A DNA stretch of 37,810 bases from Actinomycetes bacterium. Lineage in GTDB: Bacteria; Actinomycetota; Actinomycetes; Mycobacteriales; Mycobacteriaceae. Position numbers and translations under genes: made by a program. Location of the stretch: the NCBI GenBank assembly GCA_022600605.1, contig JAHZKD010000234.1:1-37810 (forward strand). The letters run 5' to 3'. Below are positions 32,254 through 37,810 of the stretch, one piece after another. Numbering within the stretch: the first letter of the stretch is position 1; every line of letters begins with the position of its first letter. The notes below the pieces were generated by a model. The model was not told the origin of the DNA. It was given only the letters and a program-made list of their open reading frames with translations, and ran no database searches.

Positions 32254-32565
32254 ATGATCTTCAAAGGTGTCCGCGACGGCCGGCCCTACCCTGACCACGG
32301 TCTGTCGTATCGTCAGTGGGCGCAGATCCCGCCCCGCCAGATCCGCCTGGACGAGTTGGTGATGACAACAACCGTGCTCGCCCTGGACCGGCTGCTCTCG
32401 GAGGACTCGACGTTCTACGGCGACCTGTTCCCGCACGCGGTCCGATGGCGCGGCGACATCTACCTCGAAGACGGCCTGCACCGGGCCGTCCGTGCGGCCT
32501 TGCGCAACCGGACGGTGCTGCACGCACGAGTGTTCGACATGGACATGCCACCTCCTCCCAGCTGA
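32254..32565 (+). CDS. Conserved hypothetical protein (Rv2375-like)
   Basis: Complete ORF divergent from hrcA, ParB-like substrate-motif sequence (QIRLDELV...DGLHRAVRAAL). Confidence 0.75.
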   Translation: MIFKGVRDGRPYPDHGLSYRQWAQIPPRQIRLDELVMTTTVLALDRLLSEDSTFYGDLFPHAVRWRGDIYLEDGLHRAVRAALRNRTVLHARVFDMDMPPPPS

Positions 32566-32774
32566 TTCCGGGCGGGGCACGGTTCTGCACCGCACCGCGG
32601 GCATCTTGAGCAGGCTTGTGCCGATGATCTCAGACATGCTTCCACTTGCCTGGTTGGACTTGGATACGCGTAGGCGTAGCGTTCGTCCTGCCCAATGCGC
32701 GCTGTCAACGCTCTGTCAGCGCTCTGTCACCGGGCGTACTATCGTCTCGCCATACGTCAACACTGAGGAGCAGC

Positions 32775-33521
32775 GTGGGGTCCAGGACAATCGCAACGAC
32801 GGCGGTCGCGGCAAGCGTGGCTGCGATCGGATTAGCCGGCCCGGCTTTCGCCACGGATGAGTACACCCTCAACGAGGTCGGCACGTATGAGTTCGAAGGG
32901 AAGTCCCTCGGGCCGTACACCTGGGTCGCCAGCCCTTGTGAAGGCGACGCGCCCCAGTGCGTCCAGATCGCCGAGTTCGACACCGACGACGTTGCGCGAG
33001 CGAACCCCCACTGGCGCGGCAACGCCCACTGGCGAGTCGGCTCGTGGATCATGTTCGTCGTTGTGCCCAACGCCATTGAATGTGAGGACGGCACCGAACA
33101 CCACTTCCGGGTCAACTACTCCTGGGACGCCGTCGAGGACACCGGTTGGCGCTCGTTCAACGACCCCGGGATTTGTGGCGGCGATCCAGAGACCGTCGCG
33201 ATGCCGTTCAAGCTGACCAAGCTCGGGGGTCCGCCGCTTCCCATGCCGGGCGGTGTACCACTTCCGCCGCCGGCACCCGCGGAAGCACCGCCGCCTGGCA
33301 ATTCCTTCAACGGGGTACCGATACCACCGGTCCCGGTGCCAGGACCACCACTTCCCCCAGGAGCCGCAGAGGCACCACCTGCCCCTGCCGCTGCCCCTCC
33401 GCCGCCGGCCGCTGCCCCTCCGCCGCCGGCCGCTGCGCCTGCACCGCCGGCCGCTGCGCCTCCTCCTCCCCCCGGCGCCGCAGGGGCACCACCTGCCCCT
33501 TCCGGGTTTCTTTTTAATTGA
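32775..33521 (+). CDS. Secreted protein with Pro/Ala-rich C-terminus
   Basis: GTG start, signal peptide SRTIATTAVAASVAAIGLAGPAFA, 4 Cys globular part, (AAPPPP)n tail. Confidence 0.82.
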   Translation: MGSRTIATTAVAASVAAIGLAGPAFATDEYTLNEVGTYEFEGKSLGPYTWVASPCEGDAPQCVQIAEFDTDDVARANPHWRGNAHWRVGSWIMFVVVPNAIECEDGTEHHFRVNYSWDAVEDTGWRSFNDPGICGGDPETVAMPFKLTKLGGPPLPMPGGVPLPPPAPAEAPPPGNSFNGVPIPPVPVPGPPLPPGAAEAPPAPAAAPPPPAAAPPPPAAAPAPPAAAPPPPPGAAGAPPAPSGFLFN

Positions 33522-33571
33522 TAGGGGGATGTGGGAACCAGGAGCCGCAGAGGCACCACCTGCCCCTGCCG
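33357..33571. repeat. Direct repeat CCAGGAGCCGCAGAGGCACCACCTGCCCCTGCCG, with a third diverged copy near 33470-33503
   Basis: Identical 34-nt copies at 33357-33390 and 33538-33571. Confidence 0.95.
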
Positions 33572-33688
33572 GGTAACTACCTGACAATCACCCACCCGGC
33601 CCATGAGGGGCCGGCTGCGGCGACACTCTTCGGCCTCCTCGGATCGACTGCCATTCAGCGACGGTAGCCAGCTGCCGCTCGACACGGT

Positions 33689-34561
33689 ATGTCTGAACAC
33701 ATGGAGCTATCGGGAGTTGGTCTGTGGAGTTCGCAATTGCGTTACGGCAACCCGACCGAGGCAGCCGAGGCCGCCGCTGAACTCGACGAACTGGGGTTCA
33801 CCGCACTCTGGATTCCCGATGTCGGTGGCCCTGTACTCGACTCGGTGGACAACTTGCTGTCTGCCACAAAGCGCGCAGTGATCGCCACCGGCATCCTCAA
33901 CCTGTGGATGCACGAGCCATGGGAGGTCGCTGCGCGCTACGCCACGCTGACCCGGACCCACGGCGAACGTTTCCTGCTGGGTATCGGTGTGAGCCACGCG
34001 CGGCTGATCGATTCGAAAGACCCTGGCCGCTACCGCAAGCCGCTGGCCGCCACGAAGGCTTTTCTCGACGGGATCGACGGCGCGCCGCAACCAGTACCGG
34101 TGGCCAACCGGGTGTTGGCTGCACTTGGGCCAAAGATGCTGCAGCTGTCGGCGTCCCGCGCGAGGGGTACCCATCCCTATTTGACGACGCCCGAGCACAC
34201 CCTCCGCGCCCGCGAACTGCTCGGCGAAGGTCCGTTGCTGCTGCCCGAGCAAGCCGTGCTGCTCGCAGAAGACCGGGAAGAGGCACGCGCCATCGGAAGC
34301 GATTGGCTGACTCCGTACCTCGGGCTGCCGAACTACGCCAACAATCTACTGAGGTCCGGGTTCACTGAAGACGACTTGGCCTCCGTCAGCGACCGGCTGC
34401 TCGATGCCACCATCGCGTGGGGCAACGAGGACGCCATCGTCCGTCGGGTTGAGGAACATCGGGCGGCAGGGGCCGACCATGTTTGCGTTCAAGTGATCGG
34501 CACCGATCCGCGAGAGTTCCCACTCGAGCAGTGGCGACGACTGGCCGCAGCTCTGCTGTAG
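33689..34561 (+). CDS. LLM-class F420-dependent oxidoreductase
   Basis: GFTALWIPDVGG, RTHGERFLLGIGVSH, luciferase-like monooxygenase fold sequence. Confidence 0.87.
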   Translation: MSEHMELSGVGLWSSQLRYGNPTEAAEAAAELDELGFTALWIPDVGGPVLDSVDNLLSATKRAVIATGILNLWMHEPWEVAARYATLTRTHGERFLLGIGVSHARLIDSKDPGRYRKPLAATKAFLDGIDGAPQPVPVANRVLAALGPKMLQLSASRARGTHPYLTTPEHTLRARELLGEGPLLLPEQAVLLAEDREEARAIGSDWLTPYLGLPNYANNLLRSGFTEDDLASVSDRLLDATIAWGNEDAIVRRVEEHRAAGADHVCVQVIGTDPREFPLEQWRRLAAALL

Positions 34562-34566
34562 CCGGC

Positions 34567-35775
34567 TCAGTCGAGCAGATCTCGCACCACGGCGTCGGCG
34601 AGAAGCCTGCCGCGGTCGGTGAGCACCAGTTGCTCACCATTGCAGCACAGCAACCCCTTGTCGACCGCGCGCCGAGCGCGATCACGCTCGGCGTCTGACA
34701 ACACATCCAACGGCAGCCCGGAGCGCAGCCGCACCCCCAGCATCACGCGCTCGGTGTGCGAAGTCTGCGCGTCGAGTTGTTCGTATTCGGCGACGGGTAG
34801 CGAACCGCCCGCGAGCGAATCAGCGTAGGCGTTGGGGTGCTTAACATTCCACCACCTGGTGGAGCCGATGTAACCGTGTGCGCCGGGGCCTGCCCCCCAC
34901 CATTGCCCACCGTCCCAATAACCGATGTTGTGCCGGCACTGCCCGCCCGGACGCGCCCAGTTCGACACCTCATACCAATCGAAGCCGGCGCCGGCGAGGC
35001 GGCGGTCGAGCAGTTCGTACCGTCGGGCCAGCACGTCGTCGTCGGGGGCGGGCAGCTCACCGCGTCGCACCCGCCGAGCAAGTGCCGTGCCGGCCTCCAC
35101 GATCAGCCCATACGCCGAGAGATGGTCGACCCCGGCATCAAGAGCAGAATCGGCCGACCGCAGCAGATCGTCATCGGTCTCCCCCGGCGTTCCATAGATG
35201 AGGTCGATGCTGACGTGGTCGAAGCCCGCTTCGCGGGCCTCCCGCACGGCGTCGGTGGCCCGGCCCGACGAGTGCGCACGGTCGAGCACCGCGAGTACGT
35301 GCGGGGCGCTGGACTGCATGCCGAGCGACAGTCGGGTGAAACCGGCCGCGCGGAGCCTGGCGAAGAATTCGGGCGACGTTGATTCCGGATTGGCCTCAGT
35401 GGTGACCTCGGCGGCGGGTGCGAGCGTGAAGTGATCCCGGATCGCATCGAACACGGCGGCAAGCCCCGCCGCACCCAGCAGCGAGGGCGTGCCGCCGCCG
35501 ACAAACACGGTCTGCACCTGGGGCGCGGCGCCGAGATGGCTCGCGGCGAGTAAGAGCTCAGTCCGCAGCGCAGCCAACCAGGTTCCCGGGGTACTCCCAC
35601 CGTCCAGCTCGATCGGGGTGTAGGTGTTGAAGTCGCAGTATCCACATCGTGTCGCACAGAAGGGCACGTGGACATAAATGCCGAATGGGTGGCCGTGGCG
35701 CGCCATCAGCTCCGGCAGCGCCACCTCCGAGCCAACCGTCACCCGCCCAGTCTCGCAGAGCGAACTTTCGTTCAT
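34567..35775 (-). CDS. hemW: Radical SAM coproporphyrinogen III oxidase-like / heme chaperone HemW (Rv2388c-like)
   Basis: GIYVHVPFCATRCGYCDFNTYTP radical SAM cluster motif; GGGTPSLL; start uncertain (35775 or 35704). Confidence 0.9.
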   Translation of the reverse strand: MNESSLCETGRVTVGSEVALPELMARHGHPFGIYVHVPFCATRCGYCDFNTYTPIELDGGSTPGTWLAALRTELLLAASHLGAAPQVQTVFVGGGTPSLLGAAGLAAVFDAIRDHFTLAPAAEVTTEANPESTSPEFFARLRAAGFTRLSLGMQSSAPHVLAVLDRAHSSGRATDAVREAREAGFDHVSIDLIYGTPGETDDDLLRSADSALDAGVDHLSAYGLIVEAGTALARRVRRGELPAPDDDVLARRYELLDRRLAGAGFDWYEVSNWARPGGQCRHNIGYWDGGQWWGAGPGAHGYIGSTRWWNVKHPNAYADSLAGGSLPVAEYEQLDAQTSHTERVMLGVRLRSGLPLDVLSDAERDRARRAVDKGLLCCNGEQLVLTDRGRLLADAVVRDLLD

Positions 35776-35822
35776 CGTGAGCGCCAGTTCTCCCCAGTTA
35801 GGGCAGGTGGACGGATTCGTGG

Positions 35823-35828
35823 CAGAAT
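35823..35828 (+). promoter_or_regulatory. Putative -10 element (CAGAAT) for a leaderless transcript starting at GTG 35836
   Basis: 7-nt spacing from -10 to GTG, typical of mycobacterial leaderless transcripts. Confidence 0.5.
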
Positions 35829-35835
35829 CGGGGCT

Positions 35836-35931
35836 GTGACTGCAGCCCACAGCCTCCCCCGCAGGGTTCCGCTGGTTGTGCGCCGCCATGTCGACTTCAA
35901 GCGGGTTTGCACCTGTTGCTGTCTGCCTTGA
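35836..35931 (+). CDS. Polycysteine leader sORF upstream of sulfite reductase (31 aa; alternative GTG at 35878 gives 17 aa)
   Basis: VTAAHSLPRRVPLVVRRHVDFKRVCTCCCLP*. Confidence 0.75.
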   Translation: MTAAHSLPRRVPLVVRRHVDFKRVCTCCCLP

Positions 35932-36054
35932 CGAAGTAGTTTCGGAGTCCTGCCCGCACTTTCATTCTCAGCTGGCCGCGGGATCTGCGCTTCCGGACAG
36001 CCACCGGTGAGAACGCGCGATCTGAACGCCGGCTCCGACGAGGAGCACCCCCCG

Positions 36055-37722
36055 ATGACCACAGCAAAGCCTGCAAAGCGTCCCCGCGGCGAAGGCCAGT
36101 GGGCGCTCGGCTACCGCGAGCCGTTGAACGCCAACGAACAGTCCAAGAAAGACGACAACCCCCTGCACGTACGCGCCCGCATCGAGGACATCTACGCCAA
36201 GAACGGCTTCGACAGCATCGACAAAGGCGACCTACGCGGCCGATTCCGCTGGTGGGGCCTGTACACCCAACGCAAGCCCGGCTATGACGGCACCTGGACC
36301 GGTGACGACAACACCGACATGCTTGAGGACTCCTATTTCATGTTGCGGGTCCGCAGCGACGGCGGTGCCCTCACCACGGCGGCTCTGCGCACGCTGGGCG
36401 GGATCTCCACCGAGTTCGCCCGCGATACCGCCGACATCTCCGACCGGCAGAACATCCAGTACCACTGGATCCGGGTGGAAGACATGCCGGAGATCTGGCG
36501 GCGCCTCGACGAGGTCGGTTTGCAGACCACCGAGGCGTGTGGGGACTGCCCCCGCGTTGTGTTGGGTTCGCCGCTGGCCGGCGAGTCGCTGGAGGAAGTG
36601 CTCGACGGCACCCCAGCGGTCAACGAGATCGTCAAGCGCTATATCGGTAAGCCTGAGTACTCCAACCTGCCGCGCAAGTTCAAGACGGCGATCTCAGGCC
36701 TGCAAGACGTTGTGCACGAGATCAACGACGTCGCCTTTATCGGCGTCAACCATCCCGAGCACGGGCCGGGATTCGACCTATGGGTGGGCGGTGGTTTATC
36801 CACCAACCCGATGCTCGGCCAGCGGGTCGGCGCCTGGGTGCCGCTGGACGACGTGCCTGATGTGTGGGAGGGCGTGGTCAGTGCCTTCCGCGACTACGGC
36901 TACCGCAGGCTGCGGGCGAAGGCTCGGATAAAGTTCCTGATCAAGGATTGGGGCGTAGAAAAATTTAGGGAAGTTCTCGAACAGGAATACCTAAAGCGTC
37001 CGCTACTAGACGGGCCAGCCCCGGAGCCGGTCGCTAGGCCCATCGACCACGTCGGGGTGCAGAAACTCCGCAACGGGCGAAACGCAGTGGGCGTGGCCCC
37101 CATCGCTGGCCGGGTGTCCGGCACGATCCTGTCCAAGGTCGCCGACCTAGCCGAGGCCGCCGGCAGCAACCGAGTCCGGTTCACCCCGTACCAGAAGCTG
37201 ATCGTGCTCGACGTCCCCGACGAGAATGTCGCCCAGCTCGTTGAGCAACTCGATGCGATCGGCCTGCCGTCGACCCCATCGCTGTGGCGACGCAACCTGA
37301 TGGCCTGCTCAGGCATCGAGTTCTGCAAGCTGAGCTTCGCCGAGACGCGCAAACGGGCGCAATCGCTGGTCCCCGATCTGGAGCGCCGCCTGGAAGACCT
37401 CAACGCCCAGCTCGACGTGCCGGTGACGGTCAACATCAACGGCTGCCCGAATTCGTGCGCCCGCATCCAGATCGCCGATATCGGGTTCAAGGGCCAGATA
37501 GTCGACGAGGGCAACGGTCCCGAGGAGGGCTTCCAGGTTCACCTGGGCGGCAGCCTGGGCCTGGACAGCGGCTTCGGCCGCAAGCTGCGCCAGCACAAAG
37601 TCCTCTCCACCGAGCTCGGTGACTACGTCGAACGTGTCGTACGCAACTTCGTGAAACAACGCGAGCAGGGTGAGCGTTTTGCATCGTGGGCAGTGCGAGC
37701 GGAAGACGAGGACCTTCGATGA
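36055..37722 (+). CDS. sirA: Ferredoxin-dependent sulfite reductase (SirA/NirA; Rv2391-like)
   Basis: Siroheme/4Fe-4S motif CSGIEFCKLSFAETR...INGCPNSCARIQIADIGFKGQ; N-terminal FRWWGLYTQR. Confidence 0.95.
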   Translation: MTTAKPAKRPRGEGQWALGYREPLNANEQSKKDDNPLHVRARIEDIYAKNGFDSIDKGDLRGRFRWWGLYTQRKPGYDGTWTGDDNTDMLEDSYFMLRVRSDGGALTTAALRTLGGISTEFARDTADISDRQNIQYHWIRVEDMPEIWRRLDEVGLQTTEACGDCPRVVLGSPLAGESLEEVLDGTPAVNEIVKRYIGKPEYSNLPRKFKTAISGLQDVVHEINDVAFIGVNHPEHGPGFDLWVGGGLSTNPMLGQRVGAWVPLDDVPDVWEGVVSAFRDYGYRRLRAKARIKFLIKDWGVEKFREVLEQEYLKRPLLDGPAPEPVARPIDHVGVQKLRNGRNAVGVAPIAGRVSGTILSKVADLAEAAGSNRVRFTPYQKLIVLDVPDENVAQLVEQLDAIGLPSTPSLWRRNLMACSGIEFCKLSFAETRKRAQSLVPDLERRLEDLNAQLDVPVTVNINGCPNSCARIQIADIGFKGQIVDEGNGPEEGFQVHLGGSLGLDSGFGRKLRQHKVLSTELGDYVERVVRNFVKQREQGERFASWAVRAEDEDLR

Positions 37723-37810
37723 GCGCTCGCGCGAAGAGCACGGGCGCCGATGAGCGCTCGCGCGAAGAGCACGGGCGCCGATGAGCGCTCGCGCGAAGAG
37801 CACGGGCGCC
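37718..37810. repeat. 31-bp tandem repeat (GATGAGCGCTCGCGCGAAGAGCACGGGCGCC), 3 copies to window end
   Basis: Direct reading; begins at the sirA stop codon and runs off the window. Confidence 0.97.

Noticed and set aside
33391-33465. 21-bp GC-rich Pro/Ala repeats as a separate mobile repeat
   Set aside because: Explained as in-frame coding repeats of the Pro/Ala-rich tail

Overview
This is a 37.8 kb chromosomal segment from a high-GC mycobacterium. Most of it follows the Mycobacterium tuberculosis gene order (Rv2314c-Rv2315c, Rv2325c-Rv2326c, Rv2342-Rv2345, Rv2357c-Rv2376c, Rv2388c-Rv2391), but with large gaps. In order it carries: an IS481-family insertion sequence (amber stop in its transposase) next to a CAU tRNA; tldE/tldD; an ECF/ABC transporter pair; a VIT1-like transporter; an acyl-CoA oxidase/dehydrogenase; a lipoprotein beta-carbonic anhydrase; a cytochrome P450; tRNA-Asn; dnaG; dgt; a TPM-domain protein; glyS; uppS; recO; an amidase; a CAP-domain secreted protein; era; a CBS/CorC protein; ybeY; phoH; rsmE; dnaJ2; hrcA; a secreted Pro-rich protein; an F420/LLM oxidoreductase; hemW/hemN; and sirA/nirA. 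The best observations outside the plain gene list are: (i) a polycysteine leader sORF (…VCTCCCLP*) upstream of the sulfite reductase, with a leaderless-type promoter; (ii) two related long hairpins at distant intergenic sites; (iii) a duplicated 3' end with an AT-rich insert that rewrites the C-terminus of the Pro-rich protein; (iv) a 31-bp tandem repeat starting at the sirA stop codon, where every unit carries an ATGA stop/start overlap; (v) iterated motifs in the IS end; and (vi) apparent absence of smtB-zur, the mbt cluster and the esxOP/plc region relative to M. tuberculosis. M. tuberculosis comparisons are from memory and were not computed.
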